A stretch of 64,000 nucleotides of DNA, from contig JAFEKR010000001.1 in the NCBI GenBank assembly GCA_019022495.1, forward strand, positions 6,324,001 to 6,388,000, written 5' to 3'. Shown one piece after another: positions 22,174-34,509 of the stretch. The notes under the pieces were generated by a model. That model searched no databases, had not been told where the DNA came from, and was given only the letters and a program-made list of their open reading frames with translations. Both the position numbers and the translations under genes were made by a program. The DNA is from Epichloe hybrida (lineage: Eukaryota; Ascomycota; Sordariomycetes; Hypocreales; Clavicipitaceae). Each line of letters opens with the position of its first letter. Position 1 is the first letter of the stretch.

Positions 22174-22542
22174 TGTAAATTGGATTCAGTTGTTGTGTTG
22201 AGGTATTGTGGTAATTTGATTTGTATGGAACAATGAGTGAGACTGAGAGTCGAGTTGACGCTGAGGGGGTTGACCAGATGTTAAATAGCTATTGAGTAGG
22301 AATAGAGTTGACGTTGAAGTCTCAGCCACAAAGTGTATGAGTGACTCATCGGGGTTTTAAACTTAAGGTTTGTGATTCACTTTGAACTATCGTATGGGCG
22401 GGCTCCTTCTACCTTTTAAAGAAGGAAGTACCCTTTGCAACTGAAATTTGCTTTCATGATCTTACCATCGTTACTCGTCACAGATTTTTTTTTTCATTTT
22501 ACCTCTTTTCTTTAGCGACTTGGTGGACTAAGACTGCACAAA
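22174..22542. promoter_or_regulatory. Bidirectional promoter between two DUF3669 genes
   Basis: A 369-bp gap separates the two head-to-head start codons. It has GAGTTGACG/TTGACG direct repeats (about 22251 and 22306) and pyrimidine-rich tracts before the right-hand start. Shared regulation is plausible but unproven. Confidence 0.4.
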
Positions 22543-23777
22543 ATGGTCAACGACAAACAACAAAAGACATACGACATCGGCAGCTCTATGCCAGGAAGTT
22601 CGCGTCGCTTTCTCAACGCGACTGATTCCACCGTTTCCTCCAGGTCGTTTTCACTTGATGCTGCACTCATTGCCAACTTGACCCTCGAAGACAAGCTTGA
22701 TGCTGAAGCTTCTTTAGAAACTCCCGAAGCATGCCTCAAACGCATGCTCTCTACAAAATCTGTCGTATCAACGTCTTCGTCCTTTGCAGCGCGTCAGCAC
22801 GCCGCTTTTGAATCAGGTTCTGCTGCATTTAAGGAGATTGGGACAGGCTCCATTGGTAAAGTCTTCGAACACCCTGGCACTGTGTTTGTCTACAAGCTTC
22901 CATTGTCCGATGATCCCACGAAGCTTTGGAACAACTACAAGATCCACCACAGAGTCAAAGCTAGCTTCGAAACTCTACCTTACGTGGACGGACAGGTTGA
23001 AATTCCCGAATGCTTCTGGTACGCGACTTCAAACTCGACAGCATTCTGGGATGAAAATCTCGATAAGTTCCCATTCACTTAGCAATTTCCCAAGCAACGA
23101 AAACATGTTTTTTGCATGGAACGTATCTTCCCCCTTCCCCGTCCGGTACGATTAGCTCTCATCGACAAATACTGTCCTCCTCAAGGTAAGGGCACCGCGA
23201 AAAGCAATGAGGCAAACAAAGACTGCTTGGTTCGCCCATATCTCGGCCGTCTGAAGTATGGCACAGGCTCCAACTTCTTATCACTTCGCAACTTCAAGCT
23301 CCATGCCAACCAGATGCAGGAGCTCAACCTTGATCTCCCTGAAATGATCAATTCTCTGGCCCATGCTATGGCTGTGGTGCACTGGCATACTCGCATCGAT
23401 GCAAACGATATTGAGTTTGTTCTTGGAAGCTCTCCCATGATGGAACAGAAGGTTCGAGGGCGCATGGACCTGGAAACTTTGAATACCTACACAGGGCCAA
23501 CCAGTAGCTACGAAAAAATGACTCATTCCCGCGCGGATTTTACCAAGCGTATGACATCCCTTTGGATGGTCGATTTCGACGACTGTACTGATATCTCAAT
23601 GGATGATGATGGCATTGCCAAAGCAGTCAAAGCCTTTCTTGAGACTAACCACTACTGTCCACGCCCGAATACTGGAAACGAGTTCATTCAGCAGGCATGG
23701 CTGCAGTTTGGCAAAAGCTACCTGGAATGGAGTGCCAAGGTCTTGGAGAAGACAAACTCTTCTCATTTAAAGGGGCT
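22543..23777 (+). pseudogene. DUF3669 family gene (copy 2), 5' part: in-frame TAG plus 3' end severed by a retrotransposon
   Basis: The frame runs from the ATG to a TAG at 23080-23082 and then stays open in the same frame to 23777. Similarity to copy 1 runs through the stop, with a Gly-loop (IGTGSIGKVF), VYKLPLSDD and LIDKYCP before and after it. So the TAG interrupts one gene, not two. A CAG-to-TAG change (RIP-type) would explain it; the following CAA-TTT also resembles a leaky-stop context. At 23777 the Ty1/copia element begins, duplicating GGGCT. The original 3' end is found at 36776-36869 in the right frame. The pre-insertion length would be 442 codons including the TAG. Functional status is doubtful. 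Confidence 0.85.
23773..23777. repeat. Left target-site duplication GGGCT of the outer copia element
   Basis: Five bases directly before the first LTR, repeated directly after the second LTR (36771-36775). Five-bp duplications are the norm for Ty1/copia integrases. Confidence 0.9.
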
Positions 23778-24034
23778 TGTTGGATGCACCAAGGTCCTGC
23801 GCAGGTAATAAATCCCGTATAAATTGAAGTCGATGATAGTTAGTTAGTTATCTAGGAAAGAGGGAGAAGAGAGGGAAAGTCTAGATGCTAGGAAAGTAGG
23901 CGAAATCTATATGTGAGGCATAAAAGGGGGTGGCGAATTAATGCAGCTAATCGCATTACGTGCATCGCGCTAGACCTATAATTAGTCTAGTCTTTAGCCA
24001 CGATTAAACTAATAAAGATCCGAAGGAATTAACA
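23778..24034 (-). repeat. Outer copia 3' LTR (257 bp, left)
   Basis: TGTTGGATGCACC...GGAATTAACA. Aligned with the right LTR it has the same length, with roughly 27 differences by eye, all transitions. The half facing the DUF3669 gene keeps G/C bases; the half facing the element interior has lost them. Confidence 0.93.
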
Positions 24035-26326
24035 CTAGTAATCTCTCTTTTTCCTTTGTAGCTAAAGAGCTTAAAAATATAATAAAAATTAGATTAAAGG
24101 AAAGTGTATACTAGTGGATCCCTTAATAAGAATCCGCTGCTCTAATTAGCTATTGTGGTATTAGTTAATTAAATTAATCTATTAGTCCTTACCTAAGCTC
24201 CTATCTCTTAATATCATAGGTCTCTTTACCTATCCTTTAACATAAATCATTAATTCGTTTAAATTAATTAAAGAGGAAAGTAATGAATTTAGTAATGCTT
24301 TTATTATCATATCTGCCAGATTATTGTTACCGTTAATTTACCTAACTTCGTAGATCTTATGCCTTTTGTACAATTAATAAAGAGCTATAATATTAATTAT
24401 TAGTCTTTTCTCCTTTATGGTTCCTAACTTTATAAGATATTTATATAATAAAAAAGAGTTAGTATAGAGAATTATAGGAATTCAAGGTATCTTTAATTAA
24501 TCCGTAATCTAATATAAAGTTATAGAAATTACGTAGGTAATATCTACGCCTTAAACCATGCTATATAACTTAGAGGTAAGCGCGCTATAAGTGACTCTCT
24601 TGCTCTTTATTAAGCTATACGTAATAATATTGCCTTTTATAATAAAGGTATTATTATCTTGCATTATCTCGTTACTAATCACAATTACGTACCTAATCTA
24701 TAAGCTCAAATCCTTATTATTAGCAAGCAATCCATCTACAAACACGAAGAGCTTTACCTCCTTAAGAACTAAAGAAATATATCATAGTTTACATTATTAA
24801 TTCTTAATCTACCACTTAAGGCGTTTATTAAGGCATATAATATCTTCCCTAGAGGGTTCTTAGTATTAAGCTATAATTAAAAGGTTATATAAAGCCTCTG
24901 GTTAAGACATAGTTATAATATAGCTTCCTTGCGCTTATTACTCTATATAATCTTACTTTACTATTAAGGATTAAGGATTAACTTCCTTAATCTTCTAACT
25001 CTAACCTTTCTAGGTTAAGATTAGCGAATTATTAGTGTTCTAGGTTAAGATATAGCTATTAAAGATAAGGGGGTTCTTAGTAGTTAATTATTGCTTTTCT
25101 TTAGCTATAAAATTAGCCTTCTAGAGCTTTTTCTCTTCTTTTTAGAAGAAGTTATTATTACTTAGGCCTAATGTATTATTGGTTTATATTCTAATAATAC
25201 TAAAGAGGTTCTTATTATTTGGAGCTATAATTAATAAGCAGGGATTATAGGTTAAAGTTATTATATTAAGGTTATCCCTATAGTAATAGAAGTATGTTAC
25301 CTACTAGTAGGTTCTAGCCTCTGTAATCCTGTAAAGAGGTCTAATTAATTTAATTACAGTCCCTTCTAGGAAGAGATATGTAATCTATTTTAGCAGTCTT
25401 ACGATAATTAGCCTTATTAGCATTATGTGTAATTAAGTGTAGGCTTGCGTAATATCGCGAATCCAAAGGTAAATGCCTCTTTTTCTTAATAATAGAGCAA
25501 TAGCTATAATAAGTTATTAGCTTGCTTATTAAATTATTAGCAATTACGTTAGGATGAATTCCTTTCCTTTGTTATTATAGCCTTATATAATAAGGTAAGA
25601 TTTCTTATATAGTAAGTCCGTTCCTTTACCTTTAATCACTCTAACTATACAAGAATTAAAGATTCTATAACCTCCGTGCTTTGCTAGGTTAAACTTAATG
25701 AATTTAAACATATTATAAGCTTATAAAGCGTTAATCTTAGCTTAATTAGACTACTTAAAGGGTTTTCCTAGGATTATAATCCTTCCTTCTTAGCAAAGCT
25801 AAAGGGCAAGGTTCTAATTAGCCTCTTCCTTTACTATAAGGAATACTATACTTAGTATCCCTCTAGTTATAACCTCTTAAATAAAGGCCTCCTCTTAATC
25901 TTTATTTATAAGTATATAAAGCTAAACTAGGCTAATATTCTTCTTAGGGCTATAAGGTTTTCTTTTCCTTACTTTTATTCCTTTAGGGCGTGGTAATAAG
26001 TCTTTAACTTAATAGCTTCCCCTTAGGGCCTTTTAGGCTTTATAAGCCTCTTTATTAGACTCTCCCGCACTTATAAATTACACTATAAGGGCCTTTCTTA
26101 GTCTCCCTTACTTTCTCTTAGCTAGTATTTATAGCTCTTTACTATCTTCTATTAGAGGATCTCTTTTATTAGTAGTAGTTAGTTATATAGCTTATCCTTC
26201 TTCCTTTATATTACTTAGCTATTACTCCGGTATATTATAGGGCTTTATCTCCTGCTTCTCTAGTCCCTCTATAATACACAGGTCTTTATAGTAGGGCTTC
26301 ACTACCATAAAGCAGAACTTTACTAG
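24035..26326 (-). other. Outer copia pol remnant: RNase H, reverse transcriptase
   Basis: AT-rich RIP-mutated sequence. On the complement the RNase H segment, TKEKRL-type region and ADMIIKA are readable, as is an RT start near 25700 (TLGKPFK...). The only ATG frame here, 24591-24800 plus, is antisense to RNase H and not a gene. Confidence 0.8.
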
Positions 26327-26334
26327 GCCATAGG
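26327..26334. repeat. Left 8-bp target-site duplication GCCATAGG of the hAT-like element
   Basis: GCCATAGG directly precedes the CAGAGCAT terminus and recurs at 35127-35134 directly after the ATGCTCTG terminus. Eight bp is diagnostic of hAT transposons. Confidence 0.88.
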
Positions 26335-26509
26335 CAGAGCATCACATTACATTACATTACATTGTGTAATGTTTGTAATGTAATGTAATTATTACACATT
26401 ACATTACATTACACATTACATTACATTACATTACACCCCCCTTTCACACATTACATTACATTACATGTAATTATTTGTAATTAAATGTAATTATTTTTTA
26501 TTTTTTAAT

Positions 26510-26514
26510 ATTTA
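26510..26514. repeat. Left target-site duplication ATTTA of the inner copia element
   Basis: ATTTA immediately before the inner 5' LTR, repeated at 33320-33324 immediately after the inner 3' LTR. Confidence 0.85.
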
Positions 26515-26822
26515 TGTTAGAACAAAGGTGATATCAATCGCGCGTCGCAGCCGCAATTACCTGGCAGAAGCTTGGGCCACGCGCGAACCCCACACGTAAC
26601 CCACAACCCGGCACGTTAATTAGCTAGGAAATATAAGGACACAAACGCGTAACCCCTTTTTCCCTTCATGTATTATAACTTCTAGCTTTTTACCTCTCTT
26701 TTCCTATAACTTAATCAATCATAATAACAGACAACGCAGCCTAGAATAAATAATTAATGATAATACTATTCTTCGGGCTCACAACTATATTATATTAAAT
26801 TTAATACCCTGTAAATCTAACA
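26515..26822 (+). repeat. Inner copia 5' LTR (308 bp)
   Basis: Same length as the 3' LTR; differences are transitions. Its first part keeps C/G where the 3' LTR has T/A, and its last part is the more damaged one. Confidence 0.93.
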
Positions 26823-29800
26823 CTAATTAGTGGTTACCTTTACAGATAACCACGTAGTCTTTAAACACCGCAGATTAGCAAGGTTAATTAGAAGAGGTAG
26901 CTTATCTAACAACGACTTGCCCTATGTAATAGGAGGGCTATGTTTGATAATAAGTTATGCTAATAGAAAGGTATAATATAGCTCTCTTCTTACTTTAGTA
27001 TTAATATCTATATCTATACGGACTCTGAAACAATAAAGAAAGGTTTAATACTAGTAGCTAAGCTATCCCCTTGTCTTTCTTTGTTATGCGTTCTATTACA
27101 TATTTAAAGTTAACTACCTTGCCTTGTAATCCTTTACATCCAAAACACGTTATATAATCATAGTTATACCCCTTTTCTTCTCATATCACAAGATCTGCCT
27201 CCCCTAATTAATTAGAATATTAGATATAGCTAAACTATCTAGGACCTCTAGTTAATTTAGAGTTCCTAGCGAGACTAATAGCTATAATAATACTATAGAA
27301 GGCGTTAAAATAGGAGATAATAATAAATACCTTAATAAAGGAAAAACCCCTGTTTACACTAACTCATACCCCTACATCTTTACAAGGCTTTAATAACATA
27401 TTATAGAAAAACTACTCTAATAAATAGGAAGTTCTAAACATAAAGAGATAATAACACCTAAGGAAATCAGTCTTTACATCCTTATAAAGACTAAATAATA
27501 TAAGGAGCAAGGGTTATTTAGAAGAATACTATTCTCCAAATTTAGTAATAACTTCTATAAATAGTTAAGGGATAAGTTTGTAAAAGGGAGAGACCTTTTA
27601 TAAAACAGACTTTAAGACTATCTCCTTTATAATAAAGTGTATATAACTATTAGAAAAGGCACTAAGATAGTAAATAACCTTAAAGAAGTAATAAACTAAG
27701 AAGAATTTAGATTTTAAACTCTTAAAGAAATTAAAGAGGCTAGGAAGAAGTACATAGGCTTCTAAAAGAACCTATAAAATAAAGAGTTCTTCTATAATCT
27801 ACTAGATAACAGTAATATTAGAACTAGGTAACCTACCCTATTACCCTGTTTATTAGTATAATTACTATTAAAAGGATTAACAAGCTAGACTCCCCTAGGA
27901 AGACTAAGTTAATCCCCTCTAGGAAGGCCTAGTTAATCTCCCCTAGGAAGGTTAATTAACCTAGAGTTAAGACTACCTAAGGATACTATTTGTAAGCATC
28001 CGCGGGTAACTCCCTTACTTATACCTTTACTAGAGGTAAGTTAGTAGTATTACCCTATTAACACTGCTAATAATACCTCTAAGCAGGAGAGTTACTAATA
28101 GAGGTAACCTATGCTATCTAGGGCTAGTAGTGCCCCTGTTAGCATAGCTTAAAGAGCTATAATTTCTCCTTCCTAATATAAGGAAAAGAAGAATTAGAGG
28201 GAATAACAAGCCCTAAGGGCGCTGCCTATAAAGCTGCCCTCTTACTTCCTAAGGACCTTACTACCTATTCCATAGATATAAAAGGAAACACCTAGAGGAC
28301 CCCTATAGACCTAGAGACCTTTACTAAAGTAGATTATTAACCTATCTAAGGTATACCCTAAAGAATAACTCTATAGCACTAATAACTATAATATCCTTAA
28401 ATTAAAGCTTTAAATATTCTATAAAAAGTATGAGTTACTTAACATCTAGCCTAAATAAGCTAGTTATGCTTTTAAGGTTATGCTTAAAGGTAAAGCACTA
28501 TAATACTATATAAACTACCTCTCTAAACCTAGATAACTATAAGATCTCCCTATGCTTATTAGCTATATAAGAGAATAATTCAAAACCAAGGATATATAGC
28601 AAAGATATCTACTAGAGTAAAATAACACTTCCCTGCGAGAAATAGCAAATAATGACCTAAGCAAGTTAATGATTAAATGCTTTAATAAACTCATAGAAAG
28701 ACTAGCTATCTTATAATAAGTAGTGCCTAAAGTAAGCTAAACTAAAAGGGCACTCTAGAATTAACTTATTAGAGCCTATTATAGTATTCTAGAGTATAGA
28801 GAAGTAATTATAGATCCGCTAGATAGACTATAAGAGTTCTATAAATGGATTAGAATAACCCTTTATCTTATTAAGGAAGAGAAGAAAAACTATTAACAGT
28901 TCCTAACCAAAGTTACAACCCTAGAGTAATTCTAGACTAACTAAAGATATAATAGGAATAGAAAAGAGACCTAATATCCCTTAAAACCATAAGGAAGAGA
29001 AGGTACTCCCTGCATAAAGAAGTGCTATATATATAGTAAGGAAGGATACTAGTTATCTAAGCACCCTAAAGAGAACTATAAGAAGGCGTTTTAACACTTT
29101 AAGAACTACTACCTTACAGATCTAGCTAATAACTCATATTATTTATTCCTTACTTAGTATAAGGGAGAACACAAGTCCTAACCCCTTGTTAATAATAGAA
29201 TTACTTAGTATATAAAGAGTATTAGATTTAATAATAGCCCTAATAATATAGATAGGCTAGTACCTATAAGCTTCTTTACTTATAGAACCTAGATTAATGG
29301 CGAAAGAATAGTTTAATTCCTAATAAGGCAAGTAGCTTATTATAGTCTAAGCAAAGAAAACCCCTTTTAGCAGGAACTTATAAACAAAGCCCTAGCAACG
29401 TTTATATTAGAAAATCGCTATTCCTATGTGATATTCCAAGGGATTATGCCTAATATAGGAGTCGCAAAGTTCTCTATAGCAGGGCACCCTTAATTTCTTA
29501 CTTTGTAATATTAGATGCCCACACTACAGCTTAATAAATCAATAAAGAAGAAGGCATTAGTTAGATTCAGCGCAGGAGACCTAATTATTACGCTTAGAGT
29601 GGCTAATATGCCTACTCCCTTTAGAAATATTCTCTTTTAGGTTATCCCTATAAACACTCTATTTCTTTTATCCCTTAATAATATAAACTATCTAAAGATT
29701 AATTTTAATATCTCTAAGAACACACTGTAATAAGGAAACATTAAAGTCCCTATTATACGTAAATAGGGCTACGCCTAGATGCTTCTTATATAGAAAGAAG

Positions 29801-32800
29801 AAGTAGTTGCTTAGAGCTACCTTATAGAAGGCAAGCTACAGCAATTACATCGCTGCTTTAGACATCTATTAATCTAACGTCTACACAAGGTTCTCTATAG
29901 ATTAGGGCATAATATTAATATTAAAGCTATTAGGGAGCTAATAAGAATCTGCTACTAATGCTAAATACACATAAATAGCCCTAATTACTTTAAGTTTACC
30001 CTTAAGGATAAGTGTAGTTTTAATTATAAAGTAATAGTAAATATCTTTTACCTAGATAGTAACTGCCCTACACTTCACGCTATAGATATAGCCACAGCAT
30101 TTAACGTAGCGAAATTCCTTAATAATATCTTTATAAAAATAACCTAGGAAGCCCTCTGAATATGCTAGATTAATGCTTACCTAGGCCCCCTAGACTTTAT
30201 TATTACAGACGCTAGAACAAACTTCCATAGCAATAAATTTAGATAATTTATAGCTTTAATATTAATATTAATTAAGGAAGTCCTTATTAAGGCGCACTAT
30301 AGCATAGGGAAGGTTAAAAGGTATTATAGGCTGCTCTAAAGAGCCTATAATATAATTAGACGCGAATACCCTATAACGCTAAAACCTATTACCCTTTAAA
30401 TAGTAATTAAGGCCCTAAATAACACCGCAGGCCCTAATAGCCTTATCCTAACCCTCCTTATCTTTAGAGCCTACCTATGTATAATAAATAAGTCCCTGCT
30501 ATTACCTAATATCACATAGTATATAATTATAGTATAGAAGGCTACTAAAGAGATTAAGAGACTCTATACTATCTAGAAGGTTAATAAGGCCCTTACTAAA
30601 CATAATAGCCTAAATACCTTAAAGACCCTTAGCCTACCACTTAGATTAAAGGTTAAGGTCTAGTAAGAAGGCAAGGGATAGGTAAGTCCGTATAAGCTAC
30701 TAGTAATTAATAGAGAAAGCTATATACTTAATATACCTAGAGGCCTAAAGACCTTTAGGTTAATATCTATTAAGCCCTACTATAATAACCCTAGTACAGA
30801 GAAGATAGCAAAGCCTAGTAAAAAGAAAGGAGAAAAAGAGCGAGAGGCCTGTAATAAGAATATAGTGCTACTAATACTACTAAAGCAAGGACATAGAAGG
30901 CTACAGAAGAACCCTCCTATAATACCTTAAGGTGCTAATACCTTCCTATTAGCGAAAGAACATAGTAACCTAGCTCTTATAATTAAGCTACGTAAGGAAG
31001 GAATTATTAAGACCCTAGGCAAACCGTTTAAGCTGTTAATAAAAGCGGAGATTAACGCTTTAATTAAGTAAGGTATATTTAAATTTATTATATTTAACAA
31101 GGAAGAATATAGTAGGATTCAAATCTTTAATTCCTAAATTATTAATAAGATTAAAGGTAAGATAACAAAACCCTACAAAAAGTCACGCCTTATAATCTAA
31201 GGGTATAAGAATAAAGGGAAACAGGCTATTCTCACACAGGCCCTAATAATTTAACGCACAAGCTAACATCTTATCCTCACAATAGCCCTATTAGTAAGAT
31301 TAAGGAAATTCCTTATCTAGCTAAGAGATATCTATTAGGCTTATGTATAGGCCTATACATTGCTAGAGCAGCTAATCCTAGCGCGCTTACTAATTCAGAT
31401 ATAGTATCTCTACCTGCCTAGTATAATCTTAAGGGTTATAAAACCCCTCTATAGGCTCGCAAAGGCAGGAACACACTAGTGGGTTATATATTATAAGCAT
31501 TATAGAGAAAACCTCTAGATAGAAACCTCTATGTATAATCCCTACCTGCTTATAACTATAAAGGAAAGCCCTAACTTTACCTACATTAGAATGTAAACTA
31601 ATAACATAATTAGCCTCTTAGATAAGAAGTTCTCTAAGAAGAAAGAGACCTAGCTTACTATAGTAAGCTTTAACGTAAAGCTAAAGTAATTCCTAACTTA
31701 GGACTACTCTCTTACGTTTAATAGTAGTATTATCTTACTAGAGAATAATACTATTAAGATCTAGTAGAAAGGGCAGAGTAATAAGTTAGAGCTAGTTCTA
31801 ATAACTGACTTAAAGCGCAAATACATTAAGCAAAGGGCCTAAGGCGCTTACATTACCTTAATCTACTAACTAGAGGCTTACTTTAACCTATTTATTATTA
31901 CATAACACTAGGAGCTAACCCCGGAGGACGTGAAAGCCCTTAATCGCCACCTAAAGTAGTAGATAGATTACCCAGAGAGAGGTCTAATGTTTATCCTAAT
32001 TAACCTTAAGGAGATAAAGCTCTTTGCCTTTATAAATAAATCCTTTACTAATAACTAGGACCTATCCTTATAACTAGGATATATACTTATCCTAGCGAAC
32101 AAAGACTACACTAATAGCAAGTTTATAATTAAAGGCAATATTATATACTTTAGCTTAACAAAAAGCAAGAGAGTTACGTAAAGCATGCTTGCCTTAGAAG
32201 TCTACGGCATAGTAGCTAGTGCTAATATAGCTTACGCAATCATAACTACCCTAAACTTAGTCACTAACTAACTAAAGCTCCTAAAAATCCTAGTTATTAC
32301 ATATATGAATTCATACTCCTTATATAAGTGCCTTATTAAGCTTAGTATAATAAAGGAGAAACGCCTAATAATTAATATTATAGCCCTTTAATAGTTATAT
32401 AAACGCTAAGAACTATACAAGATCCAATAGATTAATAGAGAGAATAACCTAGCTAATGCCTTTATAAAGGCATCACCTAATAAGGCCCTTAAGAGCTTTA
32501 TCTTAACTAACTAGATAACTATCTAGATAGAGGGATAGGTTACCTACGCGTAACACACGTGTAGTAAGAGAAAAAGGTAATCCTCTAGGAGAATAGCCAT
32601 AAGGACAGGACAGCAATACATAGGGGATTTACGCCCTTATAGTTAATATCCCTAGTAGCTATAACTACGCTAGCCCACTAGGCTCTCCTAGTAGACTATA
32701 GAAATTAATAGTAGTACATAGGAGGATAAGGGTGTTACTAAGGAGGAGGAAGATATTATATACACACTACAGTGTAATATATATATTATTTTAAGGAAAA

Positions 32801-33011
32801 GAAGGGATTTAGAAGGACTTACTTATCCTTACATAGGCTCACAGGCTAAGCGAGATTATTATTTCCCTTTTATTAGCAACTATACACCTAGATAAGCTAT
32901 AAGTTCTTTTCCTTATATCCCCTATTAATTATATACTTAATCTGTTTTTCTTTTTTATTTCTATGATTAATATCGCGTGTTAATAATTATGTTAAAAGAG
33001 AGAAGTTCTAG

Positions 33012-33319
33012 TGTTAGAACAAAGGTAATATTAATCGCGTGTCGCAGCTATAATTACCTAGCAGAAGCTTAGGCCACGCGCGGACCCCACACGTGACCCA
33101 CAACCTGGCACGTTAATTAGCTAGGAAATGTAGGGACATAAACACGTAACCCCTTTTTCCCTTTATGTATTATAACTTCTAGCTTTTTACCTCTCTTTTC
33201 CTACAACTTAATTAATCATAACAACAAATAACATAGCCTAGAATAGATAATCGATAACGATACTATTCTTCGGGCTCACGACTGTATTACATTGAATTCA
33301 ATACCCTGTGAATCCAACA
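33012..33319 (+). repeat. Inner copia 3' LTR (308 bp)
   Basis: TGTTAGAACAAAGG...GAATCCAACA, preceded by the purine tract AAAAGAGAGAAG. The end facing the hAT sequence keeps C/G bases that the 5' LTR has lost. Confidence 0.93.
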
Positions 33320-33499
33320 ATTTAGGTAAAGTAATTAGAAATTAATAGTAAGAAATAACTTAAATAATTAGAAAAGTATATATTAGGTTTCTTAAAATAT
33401 AGATTAAGGTTAAATTACTATACTAATCTTAATTATAACTTATAAAACTAATAAAACTTACTTTTTAAGCTTATTTCTTAGAAAAATATTAAAAACTTA

Positions 33500-33800
33500 C
33501 TTTTAAGTATACTTATTTTAAGAGAAAATTATAAATATCTTAGTAAATAAGCTATTAAGAAGTTAATACTATAATTAGTAAGACCCACTTTGGATTCACT
33601 TTTAAGTATACTTTCTTTTTAATAAAAAATCATATATATCTAAGCAAATAAGCTATAAAGAAGTTAATACTATAATTAGTAAGACCCACTTTGGATCCAC
33701 TTTTAAGTATACTATCTTTTTAAGAGAAAATCATAAATACCTTAGTAAATAAGCTATAAAGAAGTTAATACTATTATTAGTAAGACCCACTTTAGACCCA
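33500..33800. repeat. Three tandem copies of a 100-bp unit inside the hAT-like element
   Basis: Landmarks TTTAAGTATAC, AAGAAGTTAATACTAT and AAGACCCACTTTGGAT recur at a 99-101 bp period. Copies differ at few sites and keep many CpA dinucleotides, unlike the copia sequence alongside. Confidence 0.85.
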
Positions 33801-34175
33801 CTTTTTATATAGCTTATATTAATTCTAAATAATAACCGTATTATTTTAAATCTAGTAAATTTAGCTTTTTATACTCTTTTTCTACTCTTTTTTTAGGAAA
33901 TTTTACTATAAAATTATTTATTTTATTTTATAAAAATTATTTCTTATATATTAAAGTATTAAATTAAGATAAATTAAGATAAATGAGGTATTATATAAGT
34001 ATTATAAGCTAATTATACTTTAAATTCCTTAGATTACTTAATAAATAAATAAACTACGATTTTTTTTATTAAAATATTATTTTAAAAACTAATATATAGT
34101 TTTATATTACTTATATTATACTTAAAAGCTTTTATAATAAGTAAAGCCTTTAATTTAAATAATATAAATAATATT

Positions 34176-34509
34176 ATTCATTTATTCATTTATTCATTTA
34201 TTCATTTATTCATTTATTCATTTATTCATTTATTCATTTATTCATTTATTCATTTATTCATTTATTCATTTATTCATTTATTCATTTATTCATTTATTCA
34301 TTTATTCATTTATTCATTTATTCATTTATTCATTTATTCATTTATTCATTTATTCATTTATTCATTTATTCATTTATTCATTTATTCATTTATTCATTTA
34401 TTCATTTATTCATTTATTCATTTATTCATTTATTCATTTATTCATTTATTCATTTATTCATTTATTCATTTATTCATTTATTCATTTATTTATTTATTTA
34501 TTTATTTAT
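34176..34509. repeat. Octanucleotide minisatellite (TTCATTTA), about 39 copies
   Basis: An uninterrupted, essentially perfect array of TTCATTTA units ends in several TTTA units, which is what C-to-T change of the same unit would give. It lies inside the hAT-like element. Confidence 0.95.

Larger units (their letters stand above)
26515..33319 (+). mobile_element. Inner Ty1/copia LTR retrotransposon, full length (6.8 kb), RIP-degraded
   Basis: Two 308-bp LTRs (TGTTAGAAC...AACA) with TSD ATTTA enclose gag, protease, integrase, RT and RNase H remains in copia order. A zinc-knuckle-like segment (CYIYSKEGY, with stops) is near 29015-29085. The HHCC finger and integrase core (HAIDIATAFN...LGPLDFIITDA) span about 29840-30700. 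Reverse transcriptase (KSRLII-GY, then the DIY-AYV region) covers about 31020-32000. RNase H (KGNIIYFSLTKSKRVT) covers about 32130-32500. All frames contain many TAA/TAG stops. The leader after the 5' LTR (CTAATTAGTGGTTACC) matches that of the outer element, so both probably prime from the same tRNA. A purine tract precedes the 3' LTR. Confidence 0.93.

Noticed and set aside
23019..23082. Intron removing the TAG of DUF3669 copy 2 (GTACGC...CTTAG)
   Set aside because: Its 64-bp length would shift the frame and delete residues similar to copy 1.
24591..24800. Hydrophobic 69-residue frame inside the AT-rich island
   Set aside because: It is antisense to the copia RNase H remnant and its hydrophobicity comes from AT-rich codons.
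26343..26480. (ATTAC)n runs as internal telomere repeats
   Set aside because: Fungal telomeres are TTAGGG; the runs sit at both ends of the hAT-like element and fit subterminal repeats better.
34176..34509. Octamer array as a CRISPR-like repeat
   Set aside because: No spacers; it is a simple tandem array in eukaryotic DNA.
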